Below, one piece after another: positions 24,193 to 32,650 of a DNA stretch of 64,000 bases. The position numbers were made by a program, and so were the translations under genes. A model generated the notes under the pieces. That model did not search any database. It was given only the letters and a program-made list of their open reading frames with translations, and was not told where the DNA came from. Every line of letters starts with the position of its first letter. Position 1 is the first letter of the stretch. Source of the DNA: Haloferax mucosum ATCC BAA-1512 (GTDB lineage Archaea; Halobacteriota; Halobacteria; Halobacteriales; Haloferacaceae); assembly GCF_000337815.1 (NCBI RefSeq), contig NZ_AOLN01000010.1, forward strand, positions 157,794 to 221,793. The letters run 5' to 3'.

Positions 24193-24978
24193 TTATGTTG
24201 GCACACGACGTTCGATGGGTGCTTCGATTGTACTTTGCTCCGTCGTGTTCCCGATACAGGATGGGTGCTGGTTCAAGCCGTACGTTGCGGCTTCACGAAA
24301 CGTTGACACTCCAACTATCTCGATACCATCGACTGCGACCCCCTGTCCGGCCGGAACGAGGAACGTCGTCACATTCCGCTGTCGCGCATTTTTCGCTTTC
24401 TCCAGTACTCGGTCTACCTGTACGACGGTTCCGTCGCTCGATAACCCGCCGGTGACCGCGACGCTCTCGTTTAACTCGACACACTCGTTTGTGGCCGCAA
24501 ACCCGAGTGCTAACGACAGTGCCGCACTTCCCCCACCGACTATCTCCCACGATTTCGGCGGCGACACGTCAACGACCGCCCCTCGATACCGTGGCGGATG
24601 CTTGCTCGCTTCGGCGGTCTCCCACGCGGTTCGCATCGACTGCTGAACTGCCGCCGTGTGCGAGACACCATCGACATTGAGGTACAGTCCGTCTGTCGGC
24701 ACCGATGCGACTCGTGCCGGAACGGCTATCGCTTCTCCTCGACCCTTGTCGTATGCGTACAGCGATACGTGTTCCTGCGTTCCGCTCGCTGTCGTTCCGC
24801 TCGCACCCGCGAACACGGCGATCTCCTGTTGGTCTTGTTCGACACCTTCGATGCGACGTTCGATCGACGCGCTCCTGTGATCGACGGCGGCCGTCCAACT
24901 GAGGTCGATAAGCACGAGTGCGACGAGTAAGACGATAAGTGCGCGAGTTCTCGCTTCCATCTCTCGGTAGATACCCAC
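24193..24978 (-). CDS. Membrane-anchored Lon-type (S16) proteolytic-domain protein
   Basis: 261 residues. One N-terminal membrane segment (TRALIVLLVALVLIDLSWTA) is followed by an extracellular coiled stretch and a domain resembling the Lon protease C-terminus. GGGSAALSLALGFAA provides the catalytic Ser (S in GGGSAA), and VAVTGGLSSDGTVVQVDRVL then EKAKNARQRNVTTFLVPAGQ carries the usual strand and a candidate catalytic Lys (VLEKA). No AAA+ module is present, as in YlbL/LonC-like anchored forms. It is first in an operon with the pilin-like gene, so processing of pilin or surface protein is a plausible role. MEARTR at 24960 is an alternative start. Confidence 0.72.
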   Translation of the reverse strand: MGIYREMEARTRALIVLLVALVLIDLSWTAAVDHRSASIERRIEGVEQDQQEIAVFAGASGTTASGTQEHVSLYAYDKGRGEAIAVPARVASVPTDGLYLNVDGVSHTAAVQQSMRTAWETAEASKHPPRYRGAVVDVSPPKSWEIVGGGSAALSLALGFAATNECVELNESVAVTGGLSSDGTVVQVDRVLEKAKNARQRNVTTFLVPAGQGVAVDGIEIVGVSTFREAATYGLNQHPSCIGNTTEQSTIEAPIERRVPT

Positions 24979-25045
24979 GTTGTCCCTGGGATAGAATATG
25001 TTTTATATTTCCATTTTCCAGTACGCTGTAGAAGCTTTCATTCAG

Positions 25046-26023
25046 ATGAGTAGCCGCTCTCCCCGCTTCATCGACGAGGCACACGGCCTGTGGAGCGTCG
25101 CCGCCAGTTGCATGGCTCTCGTCCAGATCAGCATTCCCGACGTTTCCGAAGTCATCCGCGGTGCAATCAAGTGGCTCCTCGTCAACACCGTCGAAGGGAT
25201 TCTCGATGCGCTCACGATTATCTTCTCGTTCGGGTTCGAAACGTTCCTCTTCTATCCGAACCCCGCCACAGTCCCCATCCTCGACACCATCTGGAAGCTA
25301 TCGCTCGGCGCGTACGCGGTCCTCGCGGGTCTCTCGTTTCTCTACATACTCCTCATATCACAGTACTTTCCGGGGACCGACGCCGCCGACCTGCAGTACC
25401 ACTTAGAGCAGACGACGAAGTACTTCGTCGTCGTCTTCGTCTCCAGAGAACTCATCGCGTTCTTCGCCGCGTTCACAAATACGCTCGCTGGAGTCTACTA
25501 TCGATCTTCCTACGACCCAAGCCTCGGCGTTTCGATGATTCGACAGAGCATGGACTCCATGACGATTTTCGTCGGGTTTCAGTGGGGACTCCTCGCTTCG
25601 ATTCTGCTTTTCATCGCCGGCGTCGGTCTCATCTTACTGCTCGTCGCTCGTATGCTCATTATCTTCACTACGTACGCGCTCCTGCCGCTCCTCCTCGGCC
25701 TCAAGCTCGTCGAAGTCGGGCCGTGGAGTCGTCTTAACGACCTCGGTGAGAAATTCATCACCACCAGTGCGAAACTCATGCTGTACGGTCTTTTCGTCAC
25801 CGCGCTCATCTGGACGAGCACGCTCCTGACCGGACTGGGTACATACGACCCGCCGTCCGATGGTTCGTTCGCCGGTGGTGAATCACTCGATGCCACCGCT
25901 CCAGACGCCGCCTTTGCCGCCTCCAACCCGCTCCCCACCGTGCTCAAAGATTTCTTCTTCCTCGTCACGCCGCTTCTCATCATCGACTTCGTCGGCTTCC
26001 AACTCGTGATAGAACTCATATGA
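25046..26023 (+). CDS. VirB6/TrbL-like polytopic membrane protein (1)
   Basis: 325 residues with about seven hydrophobic segments, including IWKLSLGAYAVLAGLSFLYI, TTKYFVVVFVSRELIAFFAA, FQWGLLASILLFIAGVGLIL and LVARMLIIFTTYALLPLLLG. The latter is the RQILVYFTYALFP-like core shared with the next two genes. MSSRSPRF at 25046 is chosen rather than an upstream ATG at 24998, leaving a 67-base divergent promoter gap to the S16-like gene. Its stop overlaps the next start (ATGA at 26020). Role inferred: inner-membrane channel component. Confidence 0.72.
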   Translation: MSSRSPRFIDEAHGLWSVAASCMALVQISIPDVSEVIRGAIKWLLVNTVEGILDALTIIFSFGFETFLFYPNPATVPILDTIWKLSLGAYAVLAGLSFLYILLISQYFPGTDAADLQYHLEQTTKYFVVVFVSRELIAFFAAFTNTLAGVYYRSSYDPSLGVSMIRQSMDSMTIFVGFQWGLLASILLFIAGVGLILLLVARMLIIFTTYALLPLLLGLKLVEVGPWSRLNDLGEKFITTSAKLMLYGLFVTALIWTSTLLTGLGTYDPPSDGSFAGGESLDATAPDAAFAASNPLPTVLKDFFFLVTPLLIIDFVGFQLVIELI

Positions 26024-27366
26024 CCCGAACAACCGACACCACCAACCGTATCCGGTCGCCTCTCAGTGAACCCTCCCGTTCAGAGACAGCCGACAGTGCC
26101 GCGTCCGGAGGACACACACGGAACCACGCCGCGTTCTTCCTCCTCGTCGGCATCAAAGGTCCCATCAAAGACGTCATCAACCAACTCTTTTTCGGCCTGT
26201 TCGATCTCATCGTCGGTCTCCTCTCCGACATTCTGAGAGAATTCATTTATCTCAACCCACAGCACCTTCGCGCCGTCGAGGGCGTGTACGAGCTTGGAAT
26301 CTTCTTTTTCTTCGTTATCGTCGCCCTCTATGGCACCGCGATGCTCGGTCTGTTCGAACTGTTCCCCAGCACCGAGCGAACGGACCCGATTCGCTTTGCC
26401 GCCCGCGCGCTCGCGGCCACGACGTCGATCTGGATTGTGAACCCGCCCGGGTGGGGTCCGAACCTCCTCGATAGAGGTGCGTTCGCGGCCGCCTTCGTCG
26501 TCGCCAACGAGTTGTCCGACCTCTATCTCGACGAACTCGGCACGGGAATCTCGTTTCAGAGTGACCAGATTGCGAACGCGCTTGGTGCGCCGTTCGTCAT
26601 CTTGGGAGCCGGCTATCTCATCGGTGGGACGATACTCACTGCCGAACTCGTTCTCCTCATCCTTCTGTTGATGCGGCAGGTCATCGTCATTGCGACCTAC
26701 GCTCTTTACCCAGCGCTCATCGCGCTCTGGATAGCCGACAGCGGCCCGATGAAGTACGGACAGAAACTCTCGTCGAAGATGTTCCAGACGTGTATCACGC
26801 TCATCGCGGGCGGTGTCATTATCTCCGCAGTGTTTGCTGTGGGGATGGGACTGCTCACGGAGACCAGTCCGTTTTTCGCTGGTGGGGTTCCGTCGAGTAC
26901 CACCACTGACGGTGCTCCCGTTGCCAACGGTGTTTTCGCCACTCCGAACCCGGGAGACGTCGTGATGAACTTCCTCCTGAAAGCGCTCATCGTCATCGTC
27001 GTCCTTGGCTTACCGTCGTTGATGCTCGTGCAGATGCTTGGCTCCGTGGGAAGTGCACTTTCGAGTGTTGCACAAGCGGGTGCGGCGGTGGCAACGAGCG
27101 GGGCGAGTCTGTCGGCGTCCGTCGCCAGTCAGGGAGCCAAAACTGCCGCCAAACAGGTCGGTAAACAGGGCTTACGGAAGGGATTACAATCGACGGCGCA
27201 GATGGGTGCGTCGAAGGCGAAAGCGGGCGCGAAAAAGAAAGTCAAACAGACGACCTCTCGACTAAAGAACACTGCAACTGACCTCGAACCCGCTCCGGTC
27301 GCCGCGAACACCAACCGACACGCACCCGCGGCGGAAGACGAAGATGAAGAAGAGCGGCGACGCTGA
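26020..27366 (+). CDS. VirB6/TrbL-like polytopic membrane protein (2)
   Basis: 448 residues. A hydrophilic N-terminus leads into six to seven membrane segments. The stretch FELFPSTERTDPIRFAARAL followed by AATTSIWIVNPPGWGPNLLD is clearly paralogous to the third gene (FQLFPQNQQTDPYRFISRAF and VVNPPGESSLFSKG). The VIVIATYALYPALIALWIAD core is shared by both. The C-terminus is basic and Ala/Lys-rich (SKAKAGAKKKVKQTTSRL), ending in an acidic EDEDEEERRR tail. Coupled to the preceding gene by a 4-base overlap; 88 bases separate it from the third. Confidence 0.75.
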   Translation: MTRTTDTTNRIRSPLSEPSRSETADSAASGGHTRNHAAFFLLVGIKGPIKDVINQLFFGLFDLIVGLLSDILREFIYLNPQHLRAVEGVYELGIFFFFVIVALYGTAMLGLFELFPSTERTDPIRFAARALAATTSIWIVNPPGWGPNLLDRGAFAAAFVVANELSDLYLDELGTGISFQSDQIANALGAPFVILGAGYLIGGTILTAELVLLILLLMRQVIVIATYALYPALIALWIADSGPMKYGQKLSSKMFQTCITLIAGGVIISAVFAVGMGLLTETSPFFAGGVPSSTTTDGAPVANGVFATPNPGDVVMNFLLKALIVIVVLGLPSLMLVQMLGSVGSALSSVAQAGAAVATSGASLSASVASQGAKTAAKQVGKQGLRKGLQSTAQMGASKAKAGAKKKVKQTTSRLKNTATDLEPAPVAANTNRHAPAAEDEDEEERRR

Positions 27367-27454
27367 ACCGTTTGAGTCAATGTAACATGACAGCACCCCT
27401 CCGCATCCAACTGTCAATAAAAGATTAAATAGGGTGAGAAAAAACGGCTGATAG

Positions 27455-29395
27455 ATGCTCGCTGGGGCCGCAGTTGCGCTCGGTAGACGGCTTACCGATA
27501 GCGTTGCGGCCGCCGCCTTCCCACTGGTCATCGACTTCGGTATCAAAGATGTCCTCAAGTGGTTCAACAGACGGATACTGAATGCGGTCTTCACACTGGT
27601 CGAACTCCTCTTTTCGAGCGTCGTCTCCGAAATGCTCAAACTGCATCCGAACGAGTTGACCAAACTCTCCGAGATATACGACCTCTCGACGGTGCTTTTT
27701 TTCACGCTTCTCACCCTCTATGGGCTTTCGTACCTCGGTGTCTTCCAACTGTTCCCACAAAACCAACAGACTGACCCGTACCGGTTCATATCTCGGGCCT
27801 TCGCGGCGCTCATGGCTCTGTTGGTCGTGAACCCGCCGGGAGAGTCGTCGTTGTTCTCGAAGGGGGTATTCGCGTGGGCGTTCACGATATCGAACGAGAG
27901 CATCGACCTGTTCTTGAAAGGGGTTGACCTCACTGTCTCCCTTTCGGACAACCCCGCCGGGGGACTCGAAGGGACGGTTCCACCGTCTGTCATGCTCGTT
28001 CTCGGCATCGTCATCCTGTTGGTCGTCGTCGTCTCGCAGATACTTCTGCTCGTGATGCTCGTCGCCCGGCAGATTCTCGTCTACTTCACCTACGCGTTGT
28101 TCCCACTTCTCATCGTGTTCTGGGTTGCCGACGCTGGTCCACTCAAGCACGCGAAGAATCTCTCGGAGAAGTTGTTCAAGGCGACGGGGATGCTCATCCC
28201 GGGTGGCGTCCTCATCGCCGGTATCTTCGCGGTCGGCATGAAGTTCACGTCGGGGACGCTCAGCACGTTCAGCGGAGCGGTAACCGCGGCGGGCGTCGAT
28301 GCGTCGTTCGCATCCAGTCCGGTCCACGAGGTTATCTCGCTTTTGATGCCGCTTCTTACGGTTGCCTCGGTGGCGTTGTTGACGAATATGCAACTGTTGC
28401 AGTGGTTGTCCGGGGCTGGACTCGGGAATCTCCCGACTCCCAGTCCGGGGCAGGCACTGAGCGGTTCGAAGAATGCGGTTTCGAACTTGCGGAGCGGTTC
28501 GATTTCGGGTGGGATGGGCAGTGGTGGCACCAATCCTGGCGGCGTCGTCGCCCAGGCCAGGGAGACTGGACAGCAAGCGGCCCAGCGCATACCGTCCGAC
28601 CCTTCGGGTCCGATGATGACTGCTGCCGCTGGCGGCGGGAACGACCTCGATAACGTGAGCGTGGCCGACGGTTCCGACGACGTGGACTTCGATGACTTCG
28701 GGGGCTTCGACCACCCTGGCTTCGACGACATAGAGACCGATCCGGACAAACCGGGGTACTCCGCTCACGACATGGAGACGGGCGAGACCAGCACCACCGA
28801 CGAGTACACTATGGTGGACGCTCGGCGCGATGCCGCTGCCGAAACCGATGGCTTCACATCTGATGGGTTCCGTTTCTATGCTGACGACCCGACCGATGCA
28901 CAGCGTGACTTGCGAGACAAGCGTGCTCGGCAGCACTACATGGAGAAGAGTGAGGACTTCAGCGAACTCAGCATCACGGACTTCACGGAAGAGGAGTTCA
29001 TGAACCTCACGGATGACCAGCAGAAGCGGCTCGAATTCCGTGACCATCAGCCCGATAGTCCGGCAAGCAAGATGCTCAAAGAGATGGTTAGTCCGGCGGC
29101 GGGGATGGCAGTTGGTGCTGTTCTCGGGGCTTCAGGCCTTGCCACAGCCAGCATCGGTGGTTCAGCTCTGGCTGGTGCGGTGACAATTGCTGGGAAAGGT
29201 GTCGTTGCGAGTACCGCGAAAGAGACGCTCAACAATGGTGCTCGTAGTGGACTCAATCACGTCGGGGCCGTCTTTGGAGATGGGCTTAAATCAGTTGGTG
29301 AAGGAGTAACAGACCGCCTTGGCATTAGAAACAGTAGTAGCGACAGTACCGATAGCTCGAGTAATGCATCAAAAGACCACGAGAAATACGAATGA
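27455..29395 (+). CDS. VirB6/TrbL-like membrane protein (3) with long variable C-terminal region
   Basis: 646 residues in two parts. Residues 1-330 form the same polytopic VirB6-like unit as the preceding gene (core RQILVYFTYALFPLLIVFWV). Residues about 340-540 are an acidic, Gly/Asp-rich linker (NDLDNVSVADGSDDVDFDDF, then GGFDHPGFDDI). After EDFSELSITDFTEEEFMNLT comes a small-residue hydrophobic domain (SPAAGMAVGAVLGASGLATA). The extended VirB6 layout resembles bacterial VirB6 proteins with exported C-terminal domains. Part of the C-terminal DNA is repeated downstream at 30150-30212. The stop overlaps the next start (ATGA at 29392). An exported effector or toxin tail is possible but no catalytic motif is visible. 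Confidence 0.72.
   Translation: MLAGAAVALGRRLTDSVAAAAFPLVIDFGIKDVLKWFNRRILNAVFTLVELLFSSVVSEMLKLHPNELTKLSEIYDLSTVLFFTLLTLYGLSYLGVFQLFPQNQQTDPYRFISRAFAALMALLVVNPPGESSLFSKGVFAWAFTISNESIDLFLKGVDLTVSLSDNPAGGLEGTVPPSVMLVLGIVILLVVVVSQILLLVMLVARQILVYFTYALFPLLIVFWVADAGPLKHAKNLSEKLFKATGMLIPGGVLIAGIFAVGMKFTSGTLSTFSGAVTAAGVDASFASSPVHEVISLLMPLLTVASVALLTNMQLLQWLSGAGLGNLPTPSPGQALSGSKNAVSNLRSGSISGGMGSGGTNPGGVVAQARETGQQAAQRIPSDPSGPMMTAAAGGGNDLDNVSVADGSDDVDFDDFGGFDHPGFDDIETDPDKPGYSAHDMETGETSTTDEYTMVDARRDAAAETDGFTSDGFRFYADDPTDAQRDLRDKRARQHYMEKSEDFSELSITDFTEEEFMNLTDDQQKRLEFRDHQPDSPASKMLKEMVSPAAGMAVGAVLGASGLATASIGGSALAGAVTIAGKGVVASTAKETLNNGARSGLNHVGAVFGDGLKSVGEGVTDRLGIRNSSSDSTDSSSNASKDHEKYE
28978..29040 (+). repeat. 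63-bp direct repeat, copy 1 (inside the third VirB6-like gene)
   Basis: Identical to 30150-30212. It encodes DFTEEEFMNLTDDQQKRLEF in both places. Weaker similarity continues on both sides, so this is a duplicated coding segment. Confidence 0.95.
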
Positions 29396-30120
29396 ACATG
29401 GAAGCTAACCTCCTCGGCTACGACGACGAAGACTGTGGATTCGAAGTCTTCGATGAGAATAATAATCGACATGTTATCTCTGTCGAATGGGATGGTTCAA
29501 TTGGACAACACGCGACTAAGGATTACCCTCTGAAACGCGAGGACCGGACGCAGGAAGAACAACGTATCATGAGCCAAGTGGAGGTCCGGGCGAGGTATGC
29601 GGCCCAACAAGAGTTTCCAGATGCGGATATTCTACTTCCGATGTGGGATATAGAACATTTGGAGGCTGGGCTTGAAGCGCTCGTGAACTACCCACTGGAT
29701 GAGTTTCATCGGGAATTCCGGGATTTCTACGAGGCACTTCGAGACCCCGGTCAGTTCATCACTGACTCGGACTTCGACCCGGAGATGGTCAAAGCGTTTA
29801 AGATATATCGCTTCCGGGATGGCGAAATTCTGGATATCTCGCCCGTTCTCGTTCGTCATCTTACGGGAGGGAACACGGCGGACGATTACGGCCCGAAACC
29901 AGACTACCCGGAAGACGAACTCATCAGTTGCTGTCTTCCGAATATGGAGTTCGTAGACTACTTCGACTACGAAACACAGATGCAAGACTTGGTTGTGGGT
30001 CACGTTGTCGCCCAGATTCGGGATTTATATCTTCATATGGGTGAGATGCCACCGGAAGAGTACCAAGTTGAGGGGATTGGGAAGCTCGACATCAACGGCG
30101 ACGGGATTGGCGATAACTAA
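29392..30120 (+). CDS. Acidic soluble protein, candidate partner/immunity protein of the VirB6 tail
   Basis: 242 residues, strongly acidic, no signal peptide or membrane segment. Recognisable only by composition: MNMEANLLGYDDEDCGFEVF at the start, HREFRDFYEALRDPGQFITD in the middle and KLDINGDGIGDN, a calcium-loop-like end. It starts on ATGA overlapping the VirB6-like stop, so the two are co-translated. Immediately after its TAA the same frame continues into a partial copy of the VirB6 C-terminal region. That location between a VirB6 tail and a displaced tail copy is what one expects of an immunity protein, but this is inference; I do not recognise the family. Confidence 0.65.
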   Translation: MNMEANLLGYDDEDCGFEVFDENNNRHVISVEWDGSIGQHATKDYPLKREDRTQEEQRIMSQVEVRARYAAQQEFPDADILLPMWDIEHLEAGLEALVNYPLDEFHREFRDFYEALRDPGQFITDSDFDPEMVKAFKIYRFRDGEILDISPVLVRHLTGGNTADDYGPKPDYPEDELISCCLPNMEFVDYFDYETQMQDLVVGHVVAQIRDLYLHMGEMPPEEYQVEGIGKLDINGDGIGDN

Positions 30121-30267
30121 TTCGGTCAATACTACATCGAAACGAGTGAGGACTTCACGGAAGAGGAGTTCATGAACCTCACGGATGACCAGCAGAAGCG
30201 GCTCGAATTCCGGGAGAGCCAGAGCCAACAGCCCGACCATCCAGCAGTCAAGATAGACGATTCCTGA
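30121..30267 (+). pseudogene. Displaced partial copy of the VirB6-like C-terminal region (orphan module)
   Basis: 48 codons in frame with the preceding gene, directly behind its TAA and without a start codon near the front. They read FGQYYIETSED then FTEEEFMNLTDDQQKRLEF and end at TGA 30265-30267. It aligns with residues of the 27455 gene (QHYMEKSEDFSELSITDFTE) except for an 8-residue deletion, and diverges after PDHPAVKIDDS. It lacks the hydrophobic domain that follows in the full gene. It may be the stump of an alternative C-terminal module. Confidence 0.75.
30150..30212 (+). repeat. 63-bp direct repeat, copy 2
   Basis: Exact copy of 28978-29040, about 1.17 kb downstream. Such identity at the nucleotide level implies a recent duplication or gene conversion. 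Confidence 0.95.
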
Positions 30268-30629
30268 GATAGTATGTTGGAAAAATTTCAATACTGTGTG
30301 TCATAATAGTGTCTGGTAGTTGATTGTTGTTCCTATGTTGTCTGAGATAGTAATTTATACCCTAATTTGTGAATTTTATTGGTGCGTCTCCATGAAGTTG
30401 TGTTGAAATATGTGTTCTAGTCCGATTAAACGGAGATACGAGCAGAGCTATTGTCGGTTCTAACACACTGGATTATCCACAATAATTTTCGAATTATTGG
30501 TTTCTATCTCAGCGAAAAAACGGCTCTCCAGCCCGAACTGCTTTGCAATAAATGGACATTACTATCGTTCAAAAGGTCAAACTTGGCGGATACTCTGTAA
30601 ACGACACACACCGAGAGATAGCCGTCGAA
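30268..30629. other. AT-rich gap without genes
   Basis: 362 bases, markedly AT-rich (30290-30420 especially), no gene or clear repeat. It marks the right end of the T4SS-like cluster. Confidence 0.6.
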
Positions 30630-30845
30630 TCACGTCACGTAAACGCGCCCTTCGACTTCGTACAGATAGCCTTTGTTGAGGAGTTCGTCGATAGCGTCGG
30701 CGTCTTGCTCGGCGGCTTGTAACTGCTGACGTGCGTCTGCCACGGGCATTCCCGAGTCGTGTTCGCGGATGAGCGGCTGTAGATGCTCGAAGGCTCGTTT
30801 TGCTTGCGGAGATAGTGGCGTGTGTCCACCCTGTTCCGGAGTCAT
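30630..30845 (-). CDS. Small haloarchaeal protein, winged-helix-like
   Basis: 71 residues: MTPEQGGHTPLSPQAKRAFE and an ending LLNKGYLYEVEGRVYVT. The pattern (helix, helix, then a short beta hairpin with GYLYEVEGRVYV) looks like a degenerate winged helix. The ATG at 30845 is preferred over 30932, whose extra 29 residues look non-coding. Function unknown. Confidence 0.65.
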   Translation of the reverse strand: MTPEQGGHTPLSPQAKRAFEHLQPLIREHDSGMPVADARQQLQAAEQDADAIDELLNKGYLYEVEGRVYVT

Positions 30846-31010
30846 CGAATCTTCTACCGTCCCGCACGGCACCCCGGGTAAAGAATGTGGGTGTCGAAAC
30901 AACTCGTACGCGCCGTGCCACCGCCGAACCATCCTGTTTTTTAGCTCTATTTATCCCCTGTCGATACGCGTGCCGCTGTTCCTGTCGGTAGCGTTCCTAT
31001 CCTTCGTTCT

Positions 31011-31808
31011 CTACGTATCCTTCACGTCCGGTTTGGTCTCTCGTACGAACGACTTCACCGCCGTCGCTAGGCGCTCCGGGGCCGATTCGGTTGCGATGTG
31101 TCCTACTCCATCGAGTTCGACGAAGCGACTCTCGGGTAGGCGTTCGTGTACCTCGCTCGCCGCGTCTCGGAGTCGGTTCGAACTTCGTTCCCCGGAGACC
31201 ACGAGCGTCGGCACGTCTACGTTAGGCTCGCTGTCGAGTTCGTACGCTTCGACTTGGTAGTTTTCCCGGATGACGGTCTCTGTGAGGTGCGTGTTCGCCT
31301 CTTCGGGCCACCAAGGCAACGTTTCGACGGTCGGAACTCCTCCTGCATCTTCGATAAACAGCCGCAGTGCGTCTTGTCGCTCTCCAGCGTCCAGCCGGGC
31401 TTGCATTCGGTCGGCTAAGTCGTCGCCTCTGTGCTCACCGACCAATAGCGCGGGCTCGTACAACACGAGTCGGTCGAGCGAGAGCGTCGGTGCCGCCGCG
31501 AGCGCGACGAGTCCGCCGAAGGAGTGACCGAATATCGTCGGCGTCCCATCGACGGCTTCGACGAGAGCGCGCACGTCTGCGACTTCCCGGTCGAGACTGT
31601 AGCCGTCGCCGCCGTTATCGCCGCTGTCTCCGCGTCCCCGTCGGTCCGGGATGTACAGACTGAACTCCTCGGCAAGATGGGGTCGGATTGTGTCCCAACT
31701 TCGCCGCGTCGCGGACGCTCCGTGAAGGAGTAGCATCGGTGGTCCGTCTCCAGTTCGTTCGTACGCAATCTCGGTTCCATCAGCCGATGTGACTGTTTTC
31801 GGGTCCAT
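31011..31808 (-). CDS. Alpha/beta hydrolase
   Basis: 265 residues, complete alpha/beta hydrolase fold. The oxyanion-hole motif LLLHGASATRRSWD, the nucleophile elbow FGHSFGGLVAL (Ser), the acid region VDVPTLVVSGERSS and the late GVGHIATESAPERLATAV (His) are all in order. Probably cytoplasmic, acting on an ester or similar; substrate not predictable. It is monocistronic, with the Bat-type regulator gene behind it in the same direction 87 bases away. Confidence 0.93.
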   Translation of the reverse strand: MDPKTVTSADGTEIAYERTGDGPPMLLLHGASATRRSWDTIRPHLAEEFSLYIPDRRGRGDSGDNGGDGYSLDREVADVRALVEAVDGTPTIFGHSFGGLVALAAAPTLSLDRLVLYEPALLVGEHRGDDLADRMQARLDAGERQDALRLFIEDAGGVPTVETLPWWPEEANTHLTETVIRENYQVEAYELDSEPNVDVPTLVVSGERSSNRLRDAASEVHERLPESRFVELDGVGHIATESAPERLATAVKSFVRETKPDVKDT

Positions 31809-31894
31809 CGTTGGACCTACAAGTTCGAGTTCGTCTCGGCTAACCCTGTCTCTCAGCTGTTCGGCCGTTTATATACGGGGTCTCCGCTCGCGGC

Positions 31895-32581
31895 TCATTC
31901 GGGCAACGGTGGCCACGTCAAGCCGACATTCGTCTCGATAAGATGCGTCTGTGCGCGGCGAATGCGCTCGGAGAGCGAAGAGGCGGTAATCCCGAGTTCG
32001 TTTGCAACCTCGTCGAGCGATGTCTGTCGCGGAATCTCGAAGTAACCCATCTCGTAGGCGGTTCGAAGCGCTTCGTGTTGGCAATCGGTAAGTCCCGCTC
32101 CTGGCGTTTCGGCCTCGTCGTCTCGGGTGAGTCGTCGGAGTGTGAACGCGCCGTTTCGGTGCCAGAACGCCCGAAACTCCTCGACGGTTTCCCTGTCGGC
32201 GAACCACCCGCTTTGAATCCAGCCGGTTTGCGTGACGCAGATACGGTCGATGAGCGACTCCGTCGCGGCGAGCGCCCGCAAGTTCGAGAGGTCGTCGATA
32301 CACTCACCGAGTTGTTCGTCCATGCTGACCGCCGGTTCGATTTGGTAGCGTCGGGTCTCTCTTGTTCGCCCGACGAGTGTGTACTCGCCGACGAACGGCG
32401 CCGACTCGAAGGCGTTCTCGACCGATTCGACTGTGCCGCCGGTCACGTGGACGATGAACAACGTGTATCCGCCGTGATTCGGTTGCATCCTGACTTCGAG
32501 CGTCGCGTCGGGCACTGCCGCCGCGACTGCGACGAGCGGCAACGACTCGCACGTAATCTCGTATTCGGCGACGAAACCCAT
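31895..32581 (-). CDS. Bat-type HTH transcriptional regulator (HTH_10)
   Basis: 228 residues. The start at 32581 gives MGFVAEYEITCESLPLVAVA, the usual beginning of haloarchaeal Bat-like regulators; the ATG at 32641 adds a non-conserved extension. The C-terminus holds the HTH_10 signature LTDCQHEALRTAYEMGYFEI then PRQTSLDEVANELGITASSL. The N-terminal part is the bacterio-opsin-activator GAF/HTH-associated domain. Target genes are unknown; the alpha/beta hydrolase gene is next in the same direction. Confidence 0.93.
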   Translation of the reverse strand: MGFVAEYEITCESLPLVAVAAAVPDATLEVRMQPNHGGYTLFIVHVTGGTVESVENAFESAPFVGEYTLVGRTRETRRYQIEPAVSMDEQLGECIDDLSNLRALAATESLIDRICVTQTGWIQSGWFADRETVEEFRAFWHRNGAFTLRRLTRDDEAETPGAGLTDCQHEALRTAYEMGYFEIPRQTSLDEVANELGITASSLSERIRRAQTHLIETNVGLTWPPLPE

Positions 32582-32650
32582 AGACTCCGGTCGCCCTCCC
32601 GCATTGATGACTGTGGTGATTCGTGAGCGTCCCGTTCGCACCGCTCCAAC

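Noticed and set aside
27425..29047. 540-codon open frame on the minus strand under the third VirB6-like gene
   Set aside because: It is antisense to a gene with clear membrane segments and family resemblance; its own composition is Arg/His-rich as expected of a GC-rich shadow.
17960..30267. Ordinary conjugative plasmid transfer region
   Set aside because: Not excluded, but relaxase, VirD4 and oriT-like repeats were not seen in the window, so I do not call it conjugative.
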